From: Nocardioides halotolerans DSM 19273
GTDB lineage: Bacteria; Actinomycetota; Actinomycetes; Propionibacteriales; Nocardioidaceae
DNA length: 64,000 nt
Assembly (NCBI RefSeq): GCF_000422805.1
Contig: NZ_AUGT01000028.1
Location: 1-64,000, forward strand
Direction of reading: 5' to 3'
The number at the start of each line of letters is the position of its first letter. The stretch's first letter is position 1. Positions 16,256-25,553 of the stretch are shown in pieces. The notes beneath the pieces are model-generated. The model was not told the DNA's origin. It worked only from the letters and a program-made list of their open reading frames with translations, and did not search any database. Position numbers and translations under genes: made by a program.

Positions 16256-18070
16256 GTGGCGACCCCATGCCGCCACACCTTCTCGGGGACTCTTGCTGCC
16301 GCATGCCTTGTTGCTGCGTCAGCGGCGTTCGGGGGGGTGCAGGCAGCGACAGCAGCGCAGGCGACGAGCCCTCCGGCCCTCGCCCCTGACGCCTGCCCGC
16401 CTGCCTGGCCGGCGCTGCACGCCGGACCCCCGTCGGGGGGCTTCGACGGCAACGTCTCGGTCCTGGTGGGCGGCAACCTCCAGGTCACCGGCACCGCCAC
16501 CGGCGCCGAGGGCACGGTCGTCGCGCTCGGCGACGCGCTCTTCGCGCGCACCGAGCCGGGCAGCTACGCCATCGGCGTCACCGCGCTCGGCTCGCAGGTC
16601 CCGCCGTACGCCGGCAGCGACATGCTGGTGGTCGGCGGCAACCTCGGCGCCACCGCCGGCACCCACCTCGACGTGGGCGCCGGCCTCGGCGGCGACGTCG
16701 TCGTCGGTGGTGGAGTGGTCGACGGCACCGACCTCGACCCGCACGGCGAGAGCATCGACCAGGCGGTGGCCGGCGCGACCGGTCCCTACCTCGACCTCGC
16801 CGCGCAGCTCGCCCCGATGTCGGCGGGCTACGCCGGCTTCCCCCTGACCGGTGCCGTCGAGGTCACCGACGAGACCCTCACGCTGGTCGGCGACGGTGTC
16901 TCCCCGGTCCAGGTCTTCACGGTCGACGGGTCCTCCCTGCCCACGCCCGAGGACGGCGGCCGGGCCCTGCAGCTGCGCGACGTCCCCCAGGACGCCGCGG
17001 TGGTCGTCAACCTCACCGGCACGGCCGTCCGCCTCGACATCGACGAGCTGCGCTCGCCCGACGGGTCGCCCGTCGACCCGCAGGCCGACCCGTACTTCGC
17101 GAGCCTGGCCACGCACCTGCTGTGGAACGCGCCGTCCGCGGCCACCGTCGACGTCAGCGGGCGGGCCCAGCTGCCCGGGTCGCTCCTGGTCCCGACTGCC
17201 CCCAGCACCACGACGCTGTCCGGAGCCGGCACCAACGGCCGCGTCCTCGTGGGTGGCGACCTGGTGCACACCGGGACCGGCGAGCTGCACGCCTACCCCT
17301 ACCCCGCCGACCCCCGGCTCGCCTGCGGGGCCGACCCGGTGCACCTCACGTCTCTCAAGCTCGCCGTCGTGCTCGATGACCCGGAGGCGATCGTCGACCA
17401 CGACCGGTTCTTCGAGGGCGAGTTCGCGTGCCTGCTGGGCGACGTCGACGTCACCCCGCCCGACCACTCGTGGCGGATGCGGGCCGGCAACGCCCCGCGC
17501 GTGCTGTCCGACGAGATCCCGTCCGGCGCCGTCTGCTCCGTCGTGGAGCGGCTCGACTTCCCGCCCGCGCCGCTGCGCGCCTGGGCCGCACCCGAGATCA
17601 CGCCCGACGTGCTGGTCGCCGCGAAGCGCCACGAGCTCGGCGTGACGGTGACCAACCGGGTGAAGAAGGCCGCGACGACGCCGCCGCCCACGTCGCAGCC
17701 GACCACCCAGCCGACCCCCACGGCGCCCCCGACTCCCACCGAGTCGGCGCCGGAGCCCCCGGCCCCGCCGCCGAGCACGCCGGAGTCCACCCCGACCGCG
17801 ACGTCGGTGGTCGAGCCGACCAACCGGCCTCCACTCCCCTCATCGCCGTCGGCGCAGCCCACGCCCGGGCCGACCTCCTCCGCCTCGCCGGGCGCCGAGG
17901 AGACCCCGACGCCCAGCTCGGACCCGCCGCGTCAGGACAGCGCCGCCGGACCCTTCACGACCACCGCGCCGTTCACCCTGCGCGGGGCGTTCGTCTGGGG
18001 GCCGGTGATGATGCTCAGCCTGCTGACGCTGCTGGTGCGGATCCGGCGTCGGCCGAAGCGGATGCACTAG
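16256..18070 (+). CDS. Choice-of-anchor A surface protein
   Basis: 604 aa secreted, membrane-anchored protein. From the GTG at 16256 it has a normal signal peptide (short basic start, LAAACLVAASAAFGGVQA, cleavage near ATA-A). A GTG at 16172 would add 28 residues; 16256 is preferred because AAGG lies 8 nt upstream. The central ~310 residues match the choice-of-anchor A domain (DGNVSVLVGGNLQVTGTA, MLVVGGNLGATAGTHLDVGA). A ~135-residue Pro/Thr/Ser linker follows, then a single C-terminal TM helix (GAFVWGPVMMLSLLTLLVRI) and a basic tail RRRPKRMH. Adhesion or cell-wall role is inferred. Its end overlaps the convergent MFS gene by 56 bp. Confidence 0.85.
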   Translation: MATPCRHTFSGTLAAACLVAASAAFGGVQAATAAQATSPPALAPDACPPAWPALHAGPPSGGFDGNVSVLVGGNLQVTGTATGAEGTVVALGDALFARTEPGSYAIGVTALGSQVPPYAGSDMLVVGGNLGATAGTHLDVGAGLGGDVVVGGGVVDGTDLDPHGESIDQAVAGATGPYLDLAAQLAPMSAGYAGFPLTGAVEVTDETLTLVGDGVSPVQVFTVDGSSLPTPEDGGRALQLRDVPQDAAVVVNLTGTAVRLDIDELRSPDGSPVDPQADPYFASLATHLLWNAPSAATVDVSGRAQLPGSLLVPTAPSTTTLSGAGTNGRVLVGGDLVHTGTGELHAYPYPADPRLACGADPVHLTSLKLAVVLDDPEAIVDHDRFFEGEFACLLGDVDVTPPDHSWRMRAGNAPRVLSDEIPSGAVCSVVERLDFPPAPLRAWAAPEITPDVLVAAKRHELGVTVTNRVKKAATTPPPTSQPTTQPTPTAPPTPTESAPEPPAPPPSTPESTPTATSVVEPTNRPPLPSSPSAQPTPGPTSSASPGAEETPTPSSDPPRQDSAAGPFTTTAPFTLRGAFVWGPVMMLSLLTLLVRIRRRPKRMH

Positions 18071-19535
18071 CCCCCGGGCCGGCGTAGCCGTCGTGGCGCG
18101 GCCGCTCGAGGAGCAGCGCCGCGACGAGGCCGAGCACGAGCACCGCGGCCGGCAGCAGCATCGAGGTCGCCATCGCCTGGCTGAAGCCGTCGGCGAACGA
18201 CGACGGCAGCCGCCCGCCCCCGCCGGTGCCCTCGAACGGCGGCAGCCCCTCGGCCGAGAGCCGCGCGTCGATCAGCACCGCGATGGCCGCCGAGCCGAGC
18301 ACGGCGCCGACCTGGCGGGTGGCGTTGTAGACACCCGCCCCCGCGCCGGCCTGCGGGATCGGCAGGTTGCGGGTCGCCGTCGCGGAGTTGGGGGCCCAGA
18401 TGAAGGCGTTGCCGACGCCGAGCAGCACCATCGGGCCGATGATGGCGAGGATCGAGACGTCGGGCGTCATCTCGAAGGACAGCCACACGAGAGAGACGAT
18501 CGTCGCCGCGAACCCGAACCCCGTGAGGTTGCGCGGGTGGGTGCGGTCGGTCAGGTTGCCGACCGGCCGGGCCAGCAGGATCGTCATTACCGCCATCGGC
18601 ACCAGGAGCAGCGCCGACCGCGTCGGGCTCAGCCCGCGGACGACCTGGGCCCAGAGCATCATCGGGATCGCCATCGCGGTGATCGCGAAGCCCATGACCG
18701 AGATCGCGACGTTGGCCAGGGAGTAGTTGCGGTCGCGGAACAGCCCGAGCGGCACTAGCGGCTCCTGGCGGTTGCGCGCCTGCCAGAGCACGAACGCCGC
18801 GAACACCACGACGCCCGCCACGATCAGCGCCCAGATGGTGGTGGACCAGTGGTACTGGTGGCCCTCCTGGATGCCGAAGACCAGCAGGAACATGCCGGCG
18901 CCGCTGAGCGCGACCCCGAGCCAGTCGAACCGGTGGCTGTGCGTCTCCAGGGTCGGCACCAGCCGGACAGCGAGGACCAGGCCGATGATCCCGACAGGGA
19001 CGTTGATGAAGAAGATCCACTCCCAGCCGAGACCGTCGACCAGGACGCCACCGACGATCGGGCCGACCAGCGTCGCCACGCCCGCGGTCGCGCCCCACAG
19101 GGCCATCGCCTTGCCGCGGCGTACGGCAGGGAAGATGCGGGTGATGATCGCCATCGTCTGCGGGGTCATCATCGAGGCCCCGAGCCCCTGCACCACCCTC
19201 GCGAGGATCAGCATCTCGACCGAGCCGGTGAGCCCGCACCACAGGGAGGCGAGCGTGAAGACGGTGAGACCGGTCATGTAGATCTTCTTCGGCCCGACCC
19301 GGTCGCCGAGCCGGCCGGTGATGAGGACCGGCACGGCGTAGGCGAGCAGGTAGGCGCTGGTCACCCACACCACGTCGTTGACGTCGGCGTGGAGGTCGCT
19401 GATGATCGCCGGGGTCGCCACCGACACGATCGTCGAGTCGACCAGGATCATGAAGAAGCCGAGGCAGAGCGCGAACAGCGCGGGCCAGGGGTCCTTCTCC
19501 TCGACGGGCTCGACCGGCGGGGACGGCTGGGTCAT
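18015..19535 (-). CDS. MFS transporter, DHA2 (EmrB/QacA-like) family
   Basis: 506 aa proton-driven exporter with about 14 TM helices. Seen: motif A in GRLGDRVGPKKIYMTGL, motif B-like ARVVQGLGASMMTPQTMAII, motif C-like ATLVGPIVGGVLVDGLGWEW, and the first-helix motif LVDSTIVSVATPAI. This is the architecture of multidrug/antiseptic efflux pumps; the substrate is unknown. The ATG at 19535 is preceded by GAGGTC and opens just before the first helix. Divergent from the DUF3151 gene; no adjacent TetR/MarR regulator is present. Confidence 0.92.
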   Translation of the reverse strand: MTQPSPPVEPVEEKDPWPALFALCLGFFMILVDSTIVSVATPAIISDLHADVNDVVWVTSAYLLAYAVPVLITGRLGDRVGPKKIYMTGLTVFTLASLWCGLTGSVEMLILARVVQGLGASMMTPQTMAIITRIFPAVRRGKAMALWGATAGVATLVGPIVGGVLVDGLGWEWIFFINVPVGIIGLVLAVRLVPTLETHSHRFDWLGVALSGAGMFLLVFGIQEGHQYHWSTTIWALIVAGVVVFAAFVLWQARNRQEPLVPLGLFRDRNYSLANVAISVMGFAITAMAIPMMLWAQVVRGLSPTRSALLLVPMAVMTILLARPVGNLTDRTHPRNLTGFGFAATIVSLVWLSFEMTPDVSILAIIGPMVLLGVGNAFIWAPNSATATRNLPIPQAGAGAGVYNATRQVGAVLGSAAIAVLIDARLSAEGLPPFEGTGGGGRLPSSFADGFSQAMATSMLLPAAVLVLGLVAALLLERPRHDGYAGPGASASASADAGSAPAASAG

Positions 19536-19559
19536 GACCTCAGCCAACACCCTGACGGG

Positions 19560-19565
19560 GACAAT
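19560..19565 (+). promoter_or_regulatory. -10-like element, DUF3151 gene
   Basis: GACAAT lies exactly 6 nt before the GTG at 19572. It keeps the A at position 2 and T at position 6 of TANNNT. Confidence 0.4.
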
Positions 19566-19571
19566 GGCTCC

Positions 19572-20012
19572 GTGACCCCTCCTGACCTGGGCGCCGACCT
19601 CATGGCCGGCCCCCCGCCCACCCACCTCCCCGTCGACCCGGCCCAGGCGGAGCTCGACTCCGGCACCGCGCCGACCGACGTCGTACGCCGCCACCCCGCC
19701 TCGCCCGTGGCCTGGGCCGCGCTCGCGGCCGCCGAGCGCGAGCGCGACGGCGACGTGGTGACGGTCTACGCCTACGCCCGGGTCGGCTACCACCGCTCCC
19801 TCGACCTGCTCCGCCGCAACGGCTGGAAGGGCCACGGCCCGGTCCCGTGGGAGCACGAGCCCAACCGCGGCTTCCTCACGTGCCTCGCGCTGCTCGCGCT
19901 CGCCGCGAGGCAGATCGGGGAGACGAGCGAGTACGAGCGCTGCCGCGACTTCCTGCGGGACTCGAGCCCGGCCGCCTACGACGTGCTGCTCGCGGGCCCC
20001 GAGTCGGGGTAA
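19572..20012 (+). CDS. DUF3151 family protein
   Basis: 146 aa soluble protein of an actinobacterial family of unknown function. Recognised by the conserved HPASPVAWAALAAAE, AYARVGYHRSLDLLRRNGWKG, PWEHEPNRGFLTCLALLALAA and IGETSEYERCRDFLRDSS segments. The GTG at 19572 is used with GACAAT 6 nt upstream. The TAA stop is the TAA inside GGGGTAACTC, the left arm of a family-2 palindromic element, so the element sets the C-terminus. Confidence 0.85.
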   Translation: MTPPDLGADLMAGPPPTHLPVDPAQAELDSGTAPTDVVRRHPASPVAWAALAAAERERDGDVVTVYAYARVGYHRSLDLLRRNGWKGHGPVPWEHEPNRGFLTCLALLALAARQIGETSEYERCRDFLRDSSPAAYDVLLAGPESG

Positions 20013-20079
20013 CTCACCGTTCGGTCAGCTCTCATGCCGTCCTGCCGGCACGCAAGCGGACCGAACGGTGAGTTACCCC
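20006..20079 (-). repeat. Palindromic element family 2, copy A
   Basis: Perfect 21-bp inverted arms beginning GGGGTAACTCACCGTTCGGT (20006-20026 and 20059-20079) around a 32-nt loop. The loop, read on the minus strand, carries the conserved core GTGCCGGCAGGACGGCATG. Lies between convergent DUF3151 and DUF559 genes and provides the DUF3151 stop. Confidence 0.95.
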
Positions 20080-20089
20080 GGAGGTTCGC

Positions 20090-21133
20090 TCACGCTCCCC
20101 GGAGCCGACGGACGCCGAACCGGGACCGGAGCTCCCGGGCGTTGCGCACCAGGTGCTCCGGCAGCTCCGTGCCGAAGCGCGCCACCGTGTCGTCGTACTC
20201 GGCGCGCATGCGCGCGAGCACCTCGTTGCGGCGGGGGTTCCAGTAGTCCTCGAACAGGATCGACGACGTGCCGAGGCCCTGGCGGTGCAGCTTGCGCTCG
20301 CGCTTCTTCTCGTCCCACACGACCTCCGCGGCGGCGCGGTGCGCCACGCCGCCGAGGGACGGGGGCAGGTACTTGATCTTCCCGTGCGCCTCGAAGATGT
20401 GGCGCCCGACCCGGATGTCGCCCCAGATCACCCGCCCGTCGTCGACCTCGACCGGGAACTGCAGGTCGACGTCGCCCACGGACAGGGCCTTGACCAGGAT
20501 CCGCGCCAAGGTCTCCAGGAGACTCTCGGCCCGAGGGTCGGCGAAGTCGACGGCAGCGCGAGCGGCGCGGGAGTAGGGCCAGTACGTCATCGGCGCCACC
20601 GCCTCCTCGAGCGCGGCGCGGGTGACGCCCATGCGCATGGCGGAGTCGCACGCAACCTCGCCGTACGGCGTCCCGTGCTCCCGGGCGATGTCCACGGCGG
20701 TCCTCGCCAGGTCCAGCACCCGCAGCTCGCTGGCCTCGACGACCTGCTCGTCCCTGAACCTCGCCAGGTGGTGCTTCACCCCGAACTTGGTCCAGGCTCC
20801 CGTGGTGCCCGGTCGGGTGATGTGCACGTGCGGATCGGGCGGCCGCAGCACCTCCAGGCCGTGCTCGTGCGCCGCCGAGTCGTGGCTGACGACCCAGGCC
20901 CGGCGCATGGTCGCCAGCGCAGCGCGGGTCTGCAGCCGAGGGCGCCCGACGTGCTCGTCGAGGGCGTTCCAGATCTCCGCGTCGGCGTACACCCCGCGCC
21001 GCACCACGACCAGGATGCCGGCGTGCAGGAGATGGCGGATGTCGAGGGGTGAGAGCCCGGCGTCGAGGGCCTGGGTGCGGGTGATGAGCCCGTGGTTGGC
21101 GGCCATGATGGCTCGGGCCTTGGCGTTCTTCAT
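20090..21133 (-). CDS. AbiEi-antitoxin-like N-terminus with DUF559 nuclease-like domain
   Basis: 347 aa. The N-terminal ~70 residues resemble the winged-helix domain found in AbiEi-type antitoxins (AANHGLITRTQALDAGLSPLDIRHLL, then VVRRGVYA). The C-terminal part resembles DUF559/Vsr-like PD-(D/E)XK folds: Glu in ESLLETLARILV, Asp in IWGDIRVG, and FEAHGKIKYL with Glu-x-x-x-Lys spacing. This combination is frequent, often multicopy, in Actinobacteria and its function is not established. No AbiEii toxin partner is adjacent, so it is not called a toxin-antitoxin system. The ATG at 21133 is preferred; upstream in-frame sequence is repetitive intergenic DNA. Confidence 0.75.
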   Translation of the reverse strand: MKNAKARAIMAANHGLITRTQALDAGLSPLDIRHLLHAGILVVVRRGVYADAEIWNALDEHVGRPRLQTRAALATMRRAWVVSHDSAAHEHGLEVLRPPDPHVHITRPGTTGAWTKFGVKHHLARFRDEQVVEASELRVLDLARTAVDIAREHGTPYGEVACDSAMRMGVTRAALEEAVAPMTYWPYSRAARAAVDFADPRAESLLETLARILVKALSVGDVDLQFPVEVDDGRVIWGDIRVGRHIFEAHGKIKYLPPSLGGVAHRAAAEVVWDEKKRERKLHRQGLGTSSILFEDYWNPRRNEVLARMRAEYDDTVARFGTELPEHLVRNARELRSRFGVRRLRGA

Positions 21134-21210
21134 GGCGGTGTCCTGCCCCGGAGTGCTGGTCCGGCACCCGCCCCTGAGCCGATCTGTGGATGAGCGCGTT
21201 GCTGTCGTCC

Positions 21211-21281
21211 GGGCTTGTTCGGGCCTGGCGGGCTTGTTCGGGGCCGTCGGGGTCGTTCGGGGCCGGCCGGGTCGTTCGGGG
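21211..21281 (+). repeat. ~19-bp tandem repeats upstream of DUF559 gene
   Basis: Imperfect units starting GGGCTTGTTCGGGCCTGGC (21211, 21230) continue as GGGGTCGTTCGGGGCCGGCC (21249) and a partial copy, running into the family-2 element at 21278. No ORF is evident in the 282-bp gap 21134-21415, only this array and the element. Confidence 0.8.
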
Positions 21282-21351
21282 TAACTCACCGTTCGGTTCG
21301 CTTGTGCACCGGCAGGACGGCATGGGAGCGAACCGAACGGTGAGTTACCCC
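21278..21351 (+). repeat. Palindromic element family 2, copy B
   Basis: 24-bp perfect arms (21278-21301 and 21328-21351) starting GGGGTAACTCACCGTTCGGT; loop TTGTGCACCGGCAGGACGG on the plus strand. Located downstream of lysS (minus strand). Confidence 0.95.
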
Positions 21352-21415
21352 GGCAAGGTCGTCCTGACAGCCCGACCCCGCCAGACTCGACCCAGGTACG
21401 CCGGTAGGCCCGCCC

Positions 21416-23107
21416 TCAGGCAGGCGGGGTTAGCAGCGACCGGACCCGGTCGGAGCCGAGGGCGACGAACAGCGTCGGCAGGCGCGGGCCGCGGTCGGCG
21501 TCGACGAGCAGGTTGTAGAGCAGGCGGAAGAACGCCTTCTGGTCGGCCTTGACCTCGTCGGTCGGCGGGTCGTCGAGGCCGAGGCCGCGAGCCAGCTTCG
21601 GCACGCCGTAGACCAGCGTCGTGGTCGACTCGAGGTCGAGCGGCTCGGGCAGGCGGTCGAGGAGCTCGGCCAGCCAGCGGCGCTCGTCGTCGGTCAGGCT
21701 CGCGAGCCGGTCGGCGTCGGGGACGTCGCGGATCGTGGTGCGGTCGCCGTACTCGCGCATCCACGTCCACGCCCGGGAGAGCCGCGGCTCCAGGCTCTCG
21801 ACCGGGGCGCCGACGATGCGGCTGATCTGGGCCTCGTCTCCGTTCGTGATGTCGGCGACCGAGGAGAGCAGCCGGAACGACTCGACCCGCTCCGGCGTCG
21901 GCAGCCGGCCCGCCGAGGCCGTGGCCGAGGCCCGCTCGAAGGCCAGCACCTGCGCGTCGCGCCGTGCGGGGTCGGCGGCCTTGCGGCCCAGGGCGTCCCA
22001 CTCGTCGTAGAGGCGGAGCACCTCGGGGCCGAAGTCGATGTTGAAGGTCTGGCGCGGGTTGCGGCGCACGTAGAGCCAGCGCAGGATTGGCGCCTCGAGG
22101 ACCTGCAGCGCCTCGGCGGCGGTCGGGGCGCCGCCGGCCGACGACGACATCTTCTGCACGCCGGCGAACCCGACGAACCCGTAGCCGAACCACGCCGGCC
22201 GGGGCATCTCGAAGATGTCCTCCACGAGCGTGTGCCCGACCGTGAACGACGAGCCGGGCGTCGCGTGGTCCATGCCCGCCGGCTCGAAGTCGACGTGCTC
22301 GAAGGCCCAGCGCATCGGCCAGTCGACCTTCCAGACCAGCTTGCCCTCGAAGTCCGTGGCCAGGTTGGTGGTGCCCTCGTAGCCGTTGACGTCGCACCTG
22401 TAGGCGAGCTCGTGGGTCGCGTCGTCGTACGACGTGAGCGTCACCGTGTCGCGGCCGCAGTCGCGGCAGTAGGGCTTGTAGGGGAACCGCGCCAGGTCGC
22501 CGCTGCCGACCGGCTCGTCGTCGTCCGACGCGACCGACTCCGCCAGCGCAGCGGCCTCCTGCTCGCTCTCCGCGGCGGCGGGGTCGGTGGCGGCGGCGGC
22601 CTTGGTGCGGTGCCGCGCGAGCACCTCCTCGATCCGGTCGCGCGCGGCGACGGCGGTCAGCACGGCGTCGCGGTAGAGGCCGGACTCGTAGCGCTCGGTC
22701 TGCGACACCTCGTCCATCTCGACGCCCATGTCGTGCAGCGCGTCGTGCAGCGGCTGCTTGAAGTGCGCGGCCCACGAGTCGTGGCAGCCCTCGGGGTCGG
22801 GCACCTTCGTCAACGGCCGCCCGATGTGCTCGCTCCACGACGGGTCCACGCCGACCGGCACCTTGCGGAAGCGGTCGTAGTCGTCCCACACGTGGAGGTG
22901 CCGGGTCGCCACGCCGCGCCGGCGCAGCTCCTCGGCGACGAAGTGCACGGTGAGGAACTCGCGCAGGTTGCCGAGGTGGACCCGGCCCGACGGGCTCGCC
23001 CCCGACGACACGGTGACGAGGGACGCACCTTCGCCGGCGTGCCGGATCGCGTCGTCAGCGGCGCGCGTCACCCAGTCGTGGGGCTCGCCGTCGGTGGTCC
23101 TGGGCAC
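21416..23107 (-). CDS. lysS: Lysyl-tRNA synthetase, class I
   Basis: 563 aa archaeal-type (class I, LysK) enzyme charging tRNA-Lys. Seen: the HIGH-type motif SGRVHLGNLREF after GASPSG, a zinc-binding CRDCG, and KMSSSAGG as the KMSKS motif; there is no class II motif. Class I LysRS is the less common bacterial form. The GTG at 23107 is chosen over a TTG at 23113 because TAGCGT sits exactly 6 nt upstream. The TAG of that hexamer is also the stop codon of the preceding diacylglycerol kinase gene. Confidence 0.93.
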   Translation of the reverse strand: MPRTTDGEPHDWVTRAADDAIRHAGEGASLVTVSSGASPSGRVHLGNLREFLTVHFVAEELRRRGVATRHLHVWDDYDRFRKVPVGVDPSWSEHIGRPLTKVPDPEGCHDSWAAHFKQPLHDALHDMGVEMDEVSQTERYESGLYRDAVLTAVAARDRIEEVLARHRTKAAAATDPAAAESEQEAAALAESVASDDDEPVGSGDLARFPYKPYCRDCGRDTVTLTSYDDATHELAYRCDVNGYEGTTNLATDFEGKLVWKVDWPMRWAFEHVDFEPAGMDHATPGSSFTVGHTLVEDIFEMPRPAWFGYGFVGFAGVQKMSSSAGGAPTAAEALQVLEAPILRWLYVRRNPRQTFNIDFGPEVLRLYDEWDALGRKAADPARRDAQVLAFERASATASAGRLPTPERVESFRLLSSVADITNGDEAQISRIVGAPVESLEPRLSRAWTWMREYGDRTTIRDVPDADRLASLTDDERRWLAELLDRLPEPLDLESTTTLVYGVPKLARGLGLDDPPTDEVKADQKAFFRLLYNLLVDADRGPRLPTLFVALGSDRVRSLLTPPA

Positions 23108-23113
23108 CCGCAA

Positions 23114-23119
23114 ACGCTA
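23114..23119 (-). promoter_or_regulatory. -10 element of lysS overlapping upstream stop codon
   Basis: Minus-strand TAGCGT, 6 nt before GTG 23107. Its first three bases are the stop codon of the diacylglycerol kinase gene. Confidence 0.55.
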
Positions 23120-24031
23120 TCGGGGCACGACCAGGGAGTACGCCGCGGGCTCGACCCGCCACGAGCGGTGCCGCTCGGGCCCGTAGATCTCGCCGTCGGC
23201 GCTGCACCAGAACTCCTCGCCCGACACCGACACCGTCGACGCGCGCAGGTAGGTCACGTCGTCGCGCTCCGGGTGCCGGCCGCTGACCAGCTTCGCGCCG
23301 TAGCCGAGTCGGGCGATCGGGCCGATCGCGCGCGAGACCATCACGTCGACCTTGCCGTCGCCCGGGTCGGCGTACGGCGTGAGCTCCGTGCCACCGCCGA
23401 CGTTGGCGCCGTTGCCGACAGCGACCATGAGCACGGGCTGGTCGAGGTCGACCACGACCTCGCCGTCGACCTCCACCCGCACCCGGATGAACGGCGGCTT
23501 GACCGCGGCCGAGAGCGCGCCGATGGGGTAGCCGAGCCTGCCGAGGTTGACCTTGCCGACGCCGATCGCGTGCAGCCGGTCCTTCCACTTCGCGCCGCGC
23601 CGGCTGGCCTGGGCGCCCGCGCCGGCGTGGACGTGGTTGACCACGATCTCGCCCACCTCGTCGACGATGAGGTCCATCGGGCGCGGGCTGCCCTCGACGA
23701 GGACCTGCGCGGCCTCCTCGATGTCGAGCGGGATGTCGTTGGCGCGGGCGAAGTCGTTGCCGGTGCCGAGCGGCAGGATGCCGAGCACGGCGTTCTTGAG
23801 GTCGTTGCGGCGGTAGAGCGTGGTCACCACCGCGTGCAGGCTCCCGTCACCGCCCGCGACCACGATCCGCCGCGAGCCGGCGCGGTGCAGGGCGCTGTTG
23901 AGCTCGCCCGGGTCGGAGGTCGCCTGCACTTCGACCGAGGTGTGCGCGCGCAGCACGCCCAGGGCCGTCTGCAGCGATTCGTCGTCGGCGGTGCCGGCGT
24001 CGCTGTTGGTGATCACGAGAAGGGGATCCAT
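23117..24031 (-). CDS. Diacylglycerol kinase-family lipid kinase
   Basis: 304 aa DAGKc-domain protein (DgkB/YegS type), phosphorylating a lipid alcohol, probably diacylglycerol or a related glycolipid precursor. Seen: the ATP motif [31 protein letters not shown], and the conserved [21 protein letters not shown] region with the structural DGKVDV. Start ATG 24031 gives a beta-strand start ([11 protein letters not shown]) and lies 8 nt after a TAGTGT hexamer; a GTG at 24043 is the alternative. Divergent from purA with overlapping -10 elements. Confidence 0.88.
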   Translation of the reverse strand: MDPLLVITNSDAGTADDESLQTALGVLRAHTSVEVQATSDPGELNSALHRAGSRRIVVAGGDGSLHAVVTTLYRRNDLKNAVLGILPLGTGNDFARANDIPLDIEEAAQVLVEGSPRPMDLIVDEVGEIVVNHVHAGAGAQASRRGAKWKDRLHAIGVGKVNLGRLGYPIGALSAAVKPPFIRVRVEVDGEVVVDLDQPVLMVAVGNGANVGGGTELTPYADPGDGKVDVMVSRAIGPIARLGYGAKLVSGRHPERDDVTYLRASTVSVSGEEFWCSADGEIYGPERHRSWRVEPAAYSLVVPR

Positions 24032-24039
24032 CGGCGGTG

Positions 24040-24049
24040 ACACTATCCT
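24040..24049. promoter_or_regulatory. Overlapping divergent -10 elements, dagK/purA
   Basis: Plus-strand TATCCT (24044-24049) is 8 nt before the purA GTG. Minus-strand TAGTGT (24045-24040) is 8 nt before the kinase ATG. The two hexamers share two base pairs, so the two promoters should be mutually exclusive. Confidence 0.5.
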
Positions 24050-24057
24050 TTCGACAC

Positions 24058-25353
<1,296 letters not shown>

Positions 25354-25445
25354 CCCGCGCGCCCGCACCACCGCACCCCCGAGACGGGCCAGGCGACGTA
25401 GCCCACCTGGGTCATTTCGACCCAAGGGGCCGTCGTTGGTTAGTC

Positions 25446-25469
25446 GTTGTCGGCGACAACAGTTACCTT
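25446..25469 (+). promoter_or_regulatory. Promoter with operator-like palindrome, secreted-protein gene
   Basis: GTTGTCG-G-CGACAAC (25446-25460) is a perfect palindrome immediately upstream of the -10 hexamer TACCTT (25464-25469), where a repressor would occlude polymerase. Transcription would start near 25476, giving a leader of about 78 nt. A second small palindrome, TGGGTC-ATTTC-GACCCA, lies about 30 bp further upstream. Confidence 0.5.
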
Positions 25470-25493
25470 CGCTACGGCCCGCTCGGGCGGCCG

Positions 25494-25530
25494 ACCTTCC
25501 GGTGAGGGAGCCGGAAAGGTCTCATCCCTC
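25494..25530 (+). ncRNA. Candidate pseudoknot leader RNA
   Basis: In the 5' leader, ACCTTCCGG (25494-25502) pairs with CCGGAAAGGT (25511-25520, one bulged A). The loop bases GAGGGA (25504-25509) are complementary to TCCCTC (25525-25530), allowing an H-type pseudoknot. CCTTC of the first arm can alternatively pair with GAAGG (25537-25541), the only Shine-Dalgarno-like sequence before ATG 25554. Read by eye; no known riboswitch class is recognised. Confidence 0.35.
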
Positions 25531-25553
25531 CTCCTCGAAGGGCTTCATCAGTC

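Noticed and set aside
20090..21133. Type IV toxin-antitoxin (AbiE) system
   Set aside because: Only the antitoxin-like helix is present; no AbiEii nucleotidyltransferase toxin is adjacent.
25380..25553. ydaO (c-di-AMP) riboswitch before the secreted protein
   Set aside because: The conserved ydaO core sequences are not found; only a local hairpin/pseudoknot is visible.
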